A stretch of DNA of 51,757 nt from Solimicrobium silvestre (lineage in GTDB: Bacteria; Pseudomonadota; Gammaproteobacteria; Burkholderiales; Burkholderiaceae_D): positions 1-51,757 of the forward strand of contig NZ_PUGF01000032.1 of NCBI RefSeq assembly GCF_002976435.1. The letters run 5' to 3'. Positions 8,543-16,398 of the stretch are shown in pieces. The stretch's first letter is position 1. Each line of letters starts with the position of its first letter. A program made the position numbers and the translations under genes. The notes beneath the pieces were generated by a model. The model did not search any database, was not told where the DNA came from, and was given only the letters and a program-made list of their open reading frames with translations.

Positions 8543-9537
8543 GCGGATTGTTTTATTGGTAGCCCGACAATTTCCCAGTGCGGAAAATGTTGGTCAAGCA
8601 GGTTGGTAATTGCCTGCAAGTTCGCTTGTTCGAGCGCTTGTCGCAGCAGCCGAACAACACGTGGTTGATGGCGCAGATATTGATATTTGCCATCGCGCCG
8701 CGCCAGACGTTCAAATATGCCCGCTACCTTGGTGTGGCGCTGAGCAGCTAGCAGCCAATAATCGGATAAGAATTGTGGGTGATTAATCTCAGGCATGGCG
8801 TTCAAATAGCGCGTGATCAGATGTTGTTCCAGCCCGTCAGATAAATCACGTCGCGCATCCTGGCACAACGACATCAAGTCGTAAGCGCGGGAACCGATTA
8901 GCGCGTCTTGGAAGTCGAGCAAACCACAGGCAGCGGTTCCAATTCGTTCAGGAATAATCATCAGGTTGTCAACGTGGTAGTCGCGCAGCACCAAGGCATC
9001 GCGTCGCTGTGCCACATCGCTTAATGCCTCCTGCCATCGTTGAATAAATTGCTGGCCGAACTTGGTTGCGCCTTGTTTTAATTCTGGTAGATACCAATGT
9101 AAAAAAAGCTCAACTTCGCTAATTAATGCGGCCATGTCGTAAGTTGGTAGTTCATGCGGCACATGTTGTGCGCTATGCAGTGTTACCAGCGCATCGACGG
9201 CCAGTTCGTATAACGTGGTTTCGTCGTGCCCATTCGCTAATGCACTGGTGTAGGTTTGCGTGCCGAAATCGTCGATCAGTGTTAGCCCTGTCGCAGAGTT
9301 GCTGCGCAAAACGCGTGGCGCGGAAAGGCCGATGTTGTTGAGGTAGTGACTGATAAGGATGTAGGCAGACAGGTCGGGCGAATCCGGTTCCATGTCCATT
9401 AATAATTGCGCGGGCTGGGCATTCGGTAGTCTGAAATAGCAGCGTGATGACGCATCCGCCGCCAGCGCGATGCAAGGGGAGGGTGCAATGCCAGCGGCGC
9501 TAATAAAACGCCGACGTTCGAGATCGCGGATGCTCAT
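8539..9537 (-). CDS. AmgK-like aminoglycoside-phosphotransferase-family kinase
   Basis: This 332-residue protein has the phosphotransferase (APH) fold. The nucleotide-loop segment ADASSRCYFRL is near residue 27, the catalytic loop LRDYHVDNLM (Brenner-type Asp) is near 184, and the metal-binding GLLDFQDA follows. The pattern is that of AmgK, which phosphorylates the anomeric position of N-acetylmuramate/N-acetylglucosamine in cell-wall recycling. Here there is no adjacent MurU-type uridylyltransferase. The gene instead lies among cupin, dehydrogenase and epimerase genes, so a different sugar or amino alcohol is likely. A GGAG site precedes the ATG. Confidence 0.85.
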   Translation of the reverse strand: MSIRDLERRRFISAAGIAPSPCIALAADASSRCYFRLPNAQPAQLLMDMEPDSPDLSAYILISHYLNNIGLSAPRVLRSNSATGLTLIDDFGTQTYTSALANGHDETTLYELAVDALVTLHSAQHVPHELPTYDMAALISEVELFLHWYLPELKQGATKFGQQFIQRWQEALSDVAQRRDALVLRDYHVDNLMIIPERIGTAACGLLDFQDALIGSRAYDLMSLCQDARRDLSDGLEQHLITRYLNAMPEINHPQFLSDYWLLAAQRHTKVAGIFERLARRDGKYQYLRHQPRVVRLLRQALEQANLQAITNLLDQHFPHWEIVGLPIKQSA

Positions 9538-9550
9538 TCTTATTTTCTCC

Positions 9551-9895
9551 TCAACGTATCATGTAAACTTTGGTGACCGTCTCATGTACGGTGCAAACGC
9601 CTTTCCAGTCCTGTGGAAAGAAGGCGGCAGTGTCAGGAGTGATCTCAATAATTTCGCCACTCTCATGCACATAGGTGCAACGACCCGCCAGAAAATGACA
9701 AAATTCATCACGCGTCACGTGGCAGATCCATTTGCCCGGTGTGCAGCGCCAGATGCCGCATTCAGACTGGCCGTCCGGCCCTTTGTGTAATAGCTTGCCT
9801 GATGTGTGCGATGTGCCTTCGAGCATGGTTGGAATCACGCCCCATGCAATTAATTCGGTTTGCGCTAAGGGATTTCTGAGGTAAGGGGTAACCAT
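9551..9895 (-). CDS. Small cupin protein 1
   Basis: This 114-residue single cupin domain belongs to the Cupin_3 type (CGIWRCTPGKW, TRDEFCHFLAG, CTVHETV). Such proteins include ureidoglycine aminohydrolase-like and EutQ-like proteins; many are sugar or small-ligand isomerases or binding proteins. It is clearly paralogous to the neighbouring cupin: both share HKGPD, W.CTPG.W, the RDE segment and CTVHET. The ATG at 9895 has GGAG upstream. Enzymatic or ligand-sensing function is unresolved. Confidence 0.8.
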   Translation of the reverse strand: MVTPYLRNPLAQTELIAWGVIPTMLEGTSHTSGKLLHKGPDGQSECGIWRCTPGKWICHVTRDEFCHFLAGRCTYVHESGEIIEITPDTAAFFPQDWKGVCTVHETVTKVYMIR

Positions 9896-9942
9896 TGTGA
9901 TGCTCCGGATTTATTATTAAGTTGATGAGTCAGGATCGCTGT

Positions 9943-10314
9943 TCAAAGCAAAATGTAGGAATTGCGGATGGTTTCGTGCACAGTGCATTCGCCTTGCCAG
10001 CCTGCGGTGAACATGACCAACGTGCTAGCCATTACCTCAATTACTTCGCCGTTCAGATGTGCATAGGTGGCGCGCCCAGCGACGAAGTAACAGAGTTCAT
10101 CGCGTGGAATGGAAAGGTGCCAGCGACCCGGTGTGCAGACCCACAAGCCGACTTCGGGTTGGTTGTCTGGTCCTTTATGAATGAGGCGACCGCTTGAATG
10201 CGATTCAGCTTTAAATTCGTCTTCAATGGAGTTGGGTTGACGACCCCAATTGAGTAAGTCGGTACGCGTCGATACATCGACTAAATGTGGCGCAGAGCTT
10301 TGAAATTCAGACAT
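9943..10314 (-). CDS. Small cupin protein 2 (paralogue of its neighbour)
   Basis: This 123-residue single-domain Cupin_3 protein is similar to the following cupin gene across its length, consistent with tandem duplication. The start at 10314 is preferred because AGGAG lies upstream and the start overlaps the end of the glycosyltransferase gene by 8 bases. A longer reading from 10344 would overlap more and lacks a good ribosome site. The role is unknown; a cupin pair could form a heterodimer or act on successive intermediates. Confidence 0.78.
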   Translation of the reverse strand: MSEFQSSAPHLVDVSTRTDLLNWGRQPNSIEDEFKAESHSSGRLIHKGPDNQPEVGLWVCTPGRWHLSIPRDELCYFVAGRATYAHLNGEVIEVMASTLVMFTAGWQGECTVHETIRNSYILL

Positions 10315-11605
10315 AGCAGATGTACTCCTTTGATAGAAGTTCATCGAGTAATCTTGCTGCCTTGGCCGGCCCGTTCTGTGCCTGCATATGCCGACTGGTA
10401 GCGGCTAATTTGGTTTGAATTACGGGTGAATACAGACACATTTCCATCTGACTAATCAGCGCAGTTTCGGTCCAGTCATGGCGATTAAGTTTAAATCCGT
10501 GCCCGGTTTCTTCGACACGTGTGGCGTTGTCGTGACCGTCCCAGACAAACGGCATGATGATGGCCGGTTTGCCGAAAAACAGACATTCTGTGAATGAATT
10601 ATTTCCACCGTGATGTATCACCAGATCGACCAATGGGATGACTGATGGCTGCGGGAACCAGCTATCAACGATGACATTCGGCGGTAACTCGGTGTATTGA
10701 TCCTTATAGGCACCGACATTAACCAATACCCGGTATGGCATGGTTGCTAGCGCAGCAATCAGGCGCTTAAGCAGCGCGACATCGCCAGCGCCAAGGCTGC
10801 CAAACGACACATAAATTAATGGTGCTTCATTGTGTGCGCTAAAGTGCGGCACAACATAGGGCTTTTCTTGGCGGACGCATCCCTCAAGATACTCAAATTG
10901 AGGCGATAGCAACGGATGAGCGCGTTTGAATTTTACCGGCTCAGGGTAAAGCAATAGGTTCAAATAAGGCGAGGTCTCGAAGAACTGTCCCAGAGGATAC
11001 GGTGCTTCGCCTGCGCTAGCCAGAAACGCGTTGAAGTCATCGTGCAAGGGGCGGATCACCTCATTAAATCGGGCCCGAAAACGCGCATGTGCTGCGCTGT
11101 CTTGCATGGCGCAGCCGGAAAGATGGGGCGGTATTGCGGGGTCTTCGATCTCGTTTTCAGAGCAGGAAATGATGCGTACCCAAGGCGTGCCATATTGTTT
11201 TATCGCTGGGAATAAAATTACGTTATCTACGCAAATTAAATCAGGGCGTATTTTATCCAGCACGCGCGGCAGGTCTTCTTGTGCGAACTTTGCGCTGTCC
11301 ACAATGGCAGCCCAGCAGTCCTTCACATAATTATCAATTTGATCGAAAGGCGACTTGCTAAAGTTGGGAATGTGCCCATTGATGAAACTCTCCCAGAATT
11401 TTGCCATTTCTTCTGCGGCCATCGGCGCAGACAAATTGACCGGATGTGCTTCAAATCCGTATTCCTGATACAGCGCAACGAAGCCGGGATCGGAAAGGAA
11501 AACTACTTTGTGCCCCAATTGCGCAACTGCCTGCGCTATGCCAATTGAATTGAGTGCCGGACCGTATGCGGCTTCAGGGAAAAATGCAATTTTGCTGGGC
11601 TGCAT
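10307..11605 (-). CDS. UGT/MGT-type (GT1) glycosyltransferase
   Basis: This 432-residue GT-B glycosyltransferase has an N-terminal acceptor domain opening FFPEAAYGPALNSIGIAQA and the C-terminal donor-binding signature HHGGNNSFTECLFFGKP followed by MPFVWDGHDNA. This is the pattern of macrolide/UDP-glucuronosyl-type transferases that glycosylate small lipophilic acceptors using nucleotide sugars. It is the first gene of the eight-gene operon. The ATG at 11605 is chosen because GGAG sits about 8 bases before it; an upstream TTG overlaps that site. A GT1 enzyme here points to a glycosylated small molecule rather than polysaccharide. Confidence 0.88.
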   Translation of the reverse strand: MQPSKIAFFPEAAYGPALNSIGIAQAVAQLGHKVVFLSDPGFVALYQEYGFEAHPVNLSAPMAAEEMAKFWESFINGHIPNFSKSPFDQIDNYVKDCWAAIVDSAKFAQEDLPRVLDKIRPDLICVDNVILFPAIKQYGTPWVRIISCSENEIEDPAIPPHLSGCAMQDSAAHARFRARFNEVIRPLHDDFNAFLASAGEAPYPLGQFFETSPYLNLLLYPEPVKFKRAHPLLSPQFEYLEGCVRQEKPYVVPHFSAHNEAPLIYVSFGSLGAGDVALLKRLIAALATMPYRVLVNVGAYKDQYTELPPNVIVDSWFPQPSVIPLVDLVIHHGGNNSFTECLFFGKPAIIMPFVWDGHDNATRVEETGHGFKLNRHDWTETALISQMEMCLYSPVIQTKLAATSRHMQAQNGPAKAARLLDELLSKEYICYV

Positions 11606-11934
11606 TACTATTTTCTCCAATCTATGATTATTGTCATCAGTGTTTGTGTAGCTTGTTATTTTTTAACTTGATAGTAATTTCTGGTAAATTTGTTTGTACT
11701 AATATTTAAAATAATACACATAATTTAATTGATTGTTGTGAATAATCACTATTAATTGGGATTATTGTCTGATTTTCGATGTATTTTAATTTATTTATTA
11801 AGTTTAATTATGTATTTAAATACCGTTTAAATTTAGATGTTCTTGCATTGATGGGTGGGCTGGCGGGAGGAGGGCGAGATTTGCCTGGCACGTTTGTGTC
11901 AGGCGAATCCCGGTTCCTTTGTGTGGGGGGGGGA
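11606..11934. other. AT-rich promoter region between amine oxidase and operon
   Basis: This 329-base gap is strongly AT-rich over 11620-11830, which suits the promoter of the minus-strand glycosyltransferase operon. It also holds a long hairpin at 11878-11909 (GATT.GCCTG.CAC arms, AAAC-like loop) just after the amine oxidase gene, and a run of nine G at 11925-11933. No gene is seen. Confidence 0.5.
11878..11909 (-). terminator. Hairpin downstream of the amine oxidase gene
   Basis: Near-complementary arms (12 paired positions with two mismatches) surround a 4-base loop about 25 bases after the amine oxidase stop. No T-tract follows, so it may be a weak or factor-dependent terminator or an mRNA 3'-end stabiliser rather than a classical intrinsic terminator. 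Confidence 0.4.
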
Positions 11935-13488
11935 TTAGATTTGCGCGGCTACTTCGGCTGCGGCTCGTTCGCCGGAAAGTACGGCGCTTTGCATTGTGGA
12001 GTCGTAGATGACGGTATGTTCGCCGGCGAAGTGAATATTGCCTTCCTGTGCGGCTTCGTATCCCGCGAACAGGGTCATTTGGCCGACTCTGTAGTAGTGA
12101 TAAGTGCCGCGCTGCCAAGGACTAAGTGCCCAGCGGCTTTCGTAGGATTTTCCTGAGTAGGCGGCGGTAGTGCCTGGGTAGACATTTTCGATCTGTGCGA
12201 GAAACCAGTTGATATCGGCGCTTGGTGTTGCTCCGCGTACGGCGCCGGTTAAGCTGGAGTCTGCTGGAAAAGTAACCATTAATGCCGGGTGACCTTTTGG
12301 TCCTAATGGGACTGATTCATCCCAGGCAGTCTGGTAGCCGGAGGGGCCGGTGTTGGTTACGCCGTTGTAGTTCAGTGCGGGCCAGGTCTTGGTTGAGAAT
12401 TGCGAGGTTATCTTCGATCCTTGTCCCATTCCCTGTTGATTGATTGCCGTCAATTTTAGGGTGGATAGTCCGGCACCGGTCAGGTTGACTAAGCGTAAGG
12501 TGCTGAATGGCAATGCAAGCACGACGTGATCGGCGGTGACATTGCTGCTATTGCCGTTGTTGTTGAATGTGCAGTTATAGCTGCCGTCATTGTTTTTGCA
12601 TAGTGCGGTGAGTTGATACCCTTGCTTGATCGAATTTGCCGGTAACTGGCTGATCATGCCGCTGATAATTTGGTCATTTCCGCCCTTGATGTGAAGTGCT
12701 TCATCGAAGCCGCCGCCGTCGAAGGTTTGGTCATTGCCCAGCCATTGGATCATGCTCAATGCTGAGCTGTCTGCGGCGGTACCTCCGCCGCCAACTTGAA
12801 TGGTTTGAATGAGTTGGCCTAAGCGCGAATTCGGATCAAGTCCGATCTCTGTCAGGTAGTCCAGGCAAGACATATTGTCTAGCCGGAATGCTTCGGGTGT
12901 GTAGTTGTTGTAACTGCTTGTTGGTCCGGTCAGTGCATAGGACGCCTTAAAGGCGGGCCAGGCCAGATTGTTCCAGTCATTCTGTTGCGCGTTTTCGCTA
13001 TAGGTGCTGTTGTTGACCCAGGCAACAAACTGGCCTTTGGGGAGTGCTCCGCCGTTGACGGTTTCGGTTTGAAGTCCGAGTGATTGAGCCAGGGCGAGAA
13101 TGTTGCTGTCGGTCGTGCTAATGAAGGTCCCGCCTTGTTCGGCAATTAATCCATTATCAAAAAATCCCCTTAATGACCAGCAGCGACCGCCAAGGTGGCT
13201 GGTGTCGGCGTCGTAAATGGTTGATGCGATAGGTTTGGTGCGATTCCATAGGCTGTGAGCGCAGCGCAGTCCGGCTAATCCTGCGCCGACAATGACGATG
13301 CGTGGTGCAGTGTTTGCTTTGGCTGCGTTTGATGAGTTGCTCCAGCCGACGGCGAGTGTCACTGCCGCAGCGGCGCCGGTACGAAGTACTTGTCGGCGGG
13401 AGATTCCTTTGGTTTCGCTGGGCGTGTCTACTGGATTTGTGCTGGTATTTTCTGTTGCGTGCTGTGGTGATTTGGGATTTTTTTTCAT
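11935..13488 (-). CDS. Tat-exported flavin monoamine oxidase-like protein
   Basis: This 517-residue protein has a twin-arginine signal (SRRQVLRTGAAAAVTLAVGW, about residues 29-48), an FAD-binding GxGxxG motif (IVGAGLAGLRCAHSL) and a C-terminal FAD-contact segment (HFAGEHTV) typical of amine oxidases, including monoamine, polyamine and L-amino-acid oxidases. It should be folded with FAD in the cytoplasm and exported to the periplasm, where it would convert an amine to an aldehyde plus hydrogen peroxide. GGAG precedes the ATG. It shares strand but probably not promoter with the following aldehyde-dehydrogenase operon, which could oxidise the resulting aldehyde. That link is inference. Confidence 0.87.
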   Translation of the reverse strand: MKKNPKSPQHATENTSTNPVDTPSETKGISRRQVLRTGAAAAVTLAVGWSNSSNAAKANTAPRIVIVGAGLAGLRCAHSLWNRTKPIASTIYDADTSHLGGRCWSLRGFFDNGLIAEQGGTFISTTDSNILALAQSLGLQTETVNGGALPKGQFVAWVNNSTYSENAQQNDWNNLAWPAFKASYALTGPTSSYNNYTPEAFRLDNMSCLDYLTEIGLDPNSRLGQLIQTIQVGGGGTAADSSALSMIQWLGNDQTFDGGGFDEALHIKGGNDQIISGMISQLPANSIKQGYQLTALCKNNDGSYNCTFNNNGNSSNVTADHVVLALPFSTLRLVNLTGAGLSTLKLTAINQQGMGQGSKITSQFSTKTWPALNYNGVTNTGPSGYQTAWDESVPLGPKGHPALMVTFPADSSLTGAVRGATPSADINWFLAQIENVYPGTTAAYSGKSYESRWALSPWQRGTYHYYRVGQMTLFAGYEAAQEGNIHFAGEHTVIYDSTMQSAVLSGERAAAEVAAQI

Positions 13489-13934
13489 CTTTTGCTCCGT
13501 TTAATTTTAATTGGTCGATTGTGTAATCGAAGATCAAAGGCTGGGATTGCAATGAATGGAAAGCTAGAGGGTGTTACGCGAATCAGCGGTGCTGACTGGT
13601 TATTGCTGTCGATCTGGTGTGGTGTAAGTCATCATTATGATTCGCAATTAATTGTACTATTAAATTAAATAAGACAAAGTAAACGTTGTAAAAAGCAAGA
13701 AATATATGGTTTTATGCGGTTTTATTGGGATTGTTTTAAATAATATTAATAAGTTTACAGTTCATTTTTAGTAATAAATACCGTTTAGTTTATTTTTATG
13801 GTCAATTGTAGACGCGTACAAATTCATCGTTATTTAATGAAAAACGACATGCCTATGGCGAATTTGTAGGAGGGATTTACGCTATGTTGTTCTGGGGAGG
13901 TAGATATTTTGCTGCTCTAATTGAATGGATTAAT
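13489..13934. other. AT-rich intergenic region upstream of amine oxidase
   Basis: This 446-base, AT-rich region between the end of hydrolase 1 and the amine oxidase start should contain the amine oxidase promoter. A short dyad TTGTA-GACGCG-TACAA occurs at 13806-13821 and could be an operator. A strong AGGAGG precedes an ATG at 13884 on the plus strand, but that frame runs antisense into hydrolase 1 and I do not call it. Confidence 0.45.
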
Positions 13935-14768
13935 TCAATTTTCCATAAGCCAGGCAGCGGTCCAACCTGCAACCTGATCTCGCCATGCGCGACGCGAAAA
14001 TGTGTGGTCGGCTGCAGCGAGTTCATGCTGGCATACCTGCGGTTGCTTCAAGAATTTTTTCCATTGCGGGGATGTGCTACTAACCTCGGTAAATTCCTTT
14101 GCAGTCAGGTCTTGACCACTCAAGATCAGTAAGACACGGCCATTAAAATTCTGCAACCCGGCCAGCATGCGTTCCGGAAGCTCAAGCTGCGCTGTCTCTT
14201 TTTGATGTGCCGGTTTCAGTTGCTGAAATAGCGAAGTAGCGGCGTGTAGGACATTAAATTTTCCACCGAAAACCTTCTTCCAAAAATCAGCTTGCAGCAA
14301 TCGTTTTGGGTAGTAATGTTTTAGGTAGGCTTTGGCTAGTCCCTGTTCTGTCCTGATCCATGGATTTAGCATGACGATGCCGCTAATGCGCGGGTCGTGC
14401 TGGGCGTAAAGTGCTGCTGCTGTTGCGCCGTCGCATAAACCCCACAAAACAATGCTCTGTATGCTGGGCGCTATCGCACAGAAATAATCTAGCGCAGCAC
14501 TCAAGTCGGCATCGATATTGTCGAAGTTTATTGGCTCGCCAGTGCTGTCGCCCATACCGCGATAATCGAAGCGCATTACCGGGATGCCGCGTGCAGCAAG
14601 TTGACGCGCCAGCAGTGTAAATTGCCGATGGCTACCCGCGCGATATTGAGGGCCGCCTACAATGATTAATACGCCGGATTGTCCTGCCTGTTCCGGTTGG
14701 CTAAGTACTCCCACCAATTGCTGACTTTGGCAAGTAAAGCTGAGTGCCATTTCTTCATAGTGCATCAT
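13935..14768 (-). CDS. Hydrolase 1, exosortase A system-associated
   Basis: This 277-residue alpha/beta hydrolase carries the oxyanion-region motif VGGPQYRAGSHRQF and the RFDYRGMGDS segment. Its nucleophile elbow reads GLCDG, with Cys112 where most relatives have serine. This matches the exosortase A-associated hydrolase 1 family as I remember it, found with PEP-CTERM/EPS loci. The substrate is unknown; an acyl or peptide thioester carried by the neighbouring ACP is a reasonable guess. The ATG at 14768 overlaps the stop of hydrolase 2 (ATGA), so the 42 further upstream codons are probably not translated. Confidence 0.85.
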   Translation of the reverse strand: MMHYEEMALSFTCQSQQLVGVLSQPEQAGQSGVLIIVGGPQYRAGSHRQFTLLARQLAARGIPVMRFDYRGMGDSTGEPINFDNIDADLSAALDYFCAIAPSIQSIVLWGLCDGATAAALYAQHDPRISGIVMLNPWIRTEQGLAKAYLKHYYPKRLLQADFWKKVFGGKFNVLHAATSLFQQLKPAHQKETAQLELPERMLAGLQNFNGRVLLILSGQDLTAKEFTEVSSTSPQWKKFLKQPQVCQHELAAADHTFSRRAWRDQVAGWTAAWLMEN

Positions 14769-15613
14769 TCGGCTCCAGCAAAAATGGCGCAACTGGCATT
14801 TAGCCATTCGGGTGCAATGATGGTTTCCTGAGCGAGCCAAAAGGCTGAACCGGATAGCCGATGTACTTGTAGGGAATTGCCCAATTGCCGCCATGTGTCG
14901 GCGATTAACTGACGTGCCGGGGCAAGTTCATTTTGTGCGTTATTGCTTATTTCCAGCCAGTGCAATTGACCTGCTGGTAGAAGCCAGTCTTGTGCGTTCA
15001 GGCTATCTATCTGTTTTGCCAAATCTGCTGCTATTTCATAGCCGGCTATTTCTATCGTCTCACCCGCTTCCAGCATGGCGCGTATCTGTTTAGTGCCGCT
15101 GACGGATTGTTCTTTGCCGCTGACCATTTCATTGGCGAGCAGCAGGCGGAAAAACTGTGTCATAAACTGTTCGCCGCTAAACACGGGTTGCCAGAGCATG
15201 AGTTTATTTATCTGCTCACGTCGCTCGCGCACAACATCCATCGCAAGCAATGCGCCCAATCGATCACCCCAAAGATTTAATGACTTACTGTGTTTTTGTT
15301 GCAGCCAATTTAGTCCAGCGACAATGTCTGATTTCCAGATATCCCAACGTGCGTCGGCAAAATCGCCGCTGCTATCGCCGCAACCGTACAGATCAATTTG
15401 TAGTACGCCGTAGCCCAGCCCTGCAAGTGCGCGGGCTTGCATTGCAGCCATGCGCCGGCACTTGTTCATTTCTTCCGCAAAGGCATGCACATGCACAATG
15501 CTGCCAAGATCTGCGTCAATCTTGTTGAGTGTGGGCGCATGATATAAGCAAAAGCGCTGACCAATCGGAGTGGGTAAGAAGAAGGCTTGAATGGGTGGGG
15601 GCGACGCGCTCAT
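14765..15613 (-). CDS. Hydrolase 2, exosortase A system-associated
   Basis: This 282-residue alpha/beta-hydrolase-fold protein (HVHAFAEEMNKCRRM near the N-terminus, DLYGCGDSSG, WGDRLGALLA) resembles the second exosortase A-associated hydrolase family. At the nucleophile elbow the sequence is GDRLG: there is no Ser or Cys, so classical serine-hydrolase chemistry is doubtful. It lies 12 bases after the acyl carrier protein gene and overlaps hydrolase 1 by 4 bases, so all three are co-translated. It may be a non-catalytic partner or use a different mechanism. Confidence 0.83.
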   Translation of the reverse strand: MSASPPPIQAFFLPTPIGQRFCLYHAPTLNKIDADLGSIVHVHAFAEEMNKCRRMAAMQARALAGLGYGVLQIDLYGCGDSSGDFADARWDIWKSDIVAGLNWLQQKHSKSLNLWGDRLGALLAMDVVRERREQINKLMLWQPVFSGEQFMTQFFRLLLANEMVSGKEQSVSGTKQIRAMLEAGETIEIAGYEIAADLAKQIDSLNAQDWLLPAGQLHWLEISNNAQNELAPARQLIADTWRQLGNSLQVHRLSGSAFWLAQETIIAPEWLNASCAIFAGAE

Positions 15614-15625
15614 TTGAGGCCGGGT

Positions 15626-15871
15626 TCAGAGCTTGCTATCGACAAAGGCGGCCAGGCTGCCTAGTGTGGCGAAAGTGTTGCCGCTGATTTCATCATCTTC
15701 AACGGTGATGCCAAAATGTTCTTCGATTGCAACGATTACATTGATGACGGCCATCGAGTCGAGCTCGGCCAAGCTGCCAAGCAGCATGGAGTCTGCTTGC
15801 AGTTTTTGTGCTTGGGCGCCGAGATGAAGGGTTTCGGTCAGGATGTTTTTTAAGGCAATAATTGAACTCAT
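15626..15871 (-). CDS. Acyl carrier protein
   Basis: This 81-residue acidic protein has the LDSMAV motif, in which Ser39 is the predicted 4'-phosphopantetheine attachment site. It also has the downstream helix pattern of carrier proteins (VEDDEISGNTFATLGSLAAFV). It would carry an acyl or aminoacyl group as a thioester in the cytoplasm. It leads an operon with the two exosortase-associated hydrolases, and an acyl-CoA ligase and a PLP decarboxylase of the same system lie 14-16 kb away. A dedicated acyl-transfer pathway for the polysaccharide or its proteins is therefore likely. Confidence 0.9.
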   Translation of the reverse strand: MSSIIALKNILTETLHLGAQAQKLQADSMLLGSLAELDSMAVINVIVAIEEHFGITVEDDEISGNTFATLGSLAAFVDSKL

Positions 15872-16051
15872 GCACTACCTATGTTGTACGTTTAGCTTAG
15901 CTGCTGGCGCTTAAATCGTTTTATCTGGTGCTATTGATCGACTATTGCTTTTTTATGTTGAAGGCTATTTGGCAAGTGATTAATATAATACCTGAACTGA
16001 TGCTACGCGGCATTTTTTCAATTTCCTAGTGGGAGTATTTGTTGGTTGTGG

Positions 16052-16067
16052 TGCAAATATTTTCCCG
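16052..16067 (-). promoter_or_regulatory. Candidate sigma-54 promoter for the ACP-hydrolase operon
   Basis: On the minus strand the sequence has the GG-N10-GC spacing with a perfect TTTGCA -12 element, but the -24 element is CGGGAA, poor against TGGCAC. It lies about 180 bases before the ACP start. The spacing alone is expected by chance every few hundred bases, so confidence is low. Confidence 0.3.
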
Positions 16068-16093
16068 ATATGGTGAAGCGTGGAAATATTTGC
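16053..16093. promoter_or_regulatory. Inverted repeat between divergent operons, possible activator site
   Basis: GCAAATATTTTCC at 16053-16065 mirrors GGAAATATTTGC at 16082-16093, imperfect by one extra T, with about 16 bases between. It lies 190 bases upstream of the sigma-54 promoter at 16284 and overlaps the weaker minus-strand site. Its position fits an enhancer site for a bacterial enhancer-binding protein such as PrsR, which is inference. Confidence 0.4.
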
Positions 16094-16283
16094 TTGACTG
16101 AGAATGCGCTGTAAATGTAATGTGCACTGGTATTGGGCTGAATGTATTTACCGTATTTTTTATCAGTTAAAGACTGTCGATATTTTTTACGCTTTTTAGT
16201 GAAATTGTTGAGTTTATGATCCGCGCTCATAAAATATTCTCTAAGTTGTTGATAAAAAAGGAAATTTATTTTGCGTTGCTGAG

Positions 16284-16299
16284 TGGAACGTATCTTGCT
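16284..16299 (+). promoter_or_regulatory. Sigma-54 promoter upstream of Cys-rich Tat/HPr-rel-A operon
   Basis: TGGAAC-GTATC-TTGCT has exact GG-N10-GC geometry and differs from the consensus TGGCAC-N5-TTGCW by one base. It lies about 100 bases before the start at 16399 in the correct orientation. It suggests that the operon is transcribed by RpoN RNA polymerase with an enhancer-binding activator; PrsR is encoded 12 kb downstream. Confidence 0.68.
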
Positions 16300-16398
16300 T
16301 TGAATTGCTATAACATACGTGCAATACGATAGGATATCTAATTAGGATCTCTATTTGGGATTCATCGTGTAAAAATGGTATGCAGGACGGAGAGCGTC

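Larger units (their letters stand above)
15872..16398. other. Divergent regulatory region of the exosortase-associated operons
   Basis: This 527-base AT-rich region separates the minus-strand ACP operon from the plus-strand Cys-rich/HPr-rel-A operon. It contains an inverted repeat at 16053-16093, a moderate minus-strand sigma-54-like site at 16052-16067 and a strong plus-strand sigma-54 site at 16284-16299. I do not support a gene here. Confidence 0.55.

Noticed and set aside
13884-14132. Plus-strand frame of 82 codons with a strong AGGAGG site
   Set aside because: Most of it is antisense to the well-supported hydrolase 1 gene and the product has no recognisable features.
16018-16230. Minus-strand frame of 70 codons in the divergent regulatory region
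   Set aside because: It overlaps the inverted repeat and lies in AT-rich DNA, and its lysine/tyrosine-rich product resembles no family I know.
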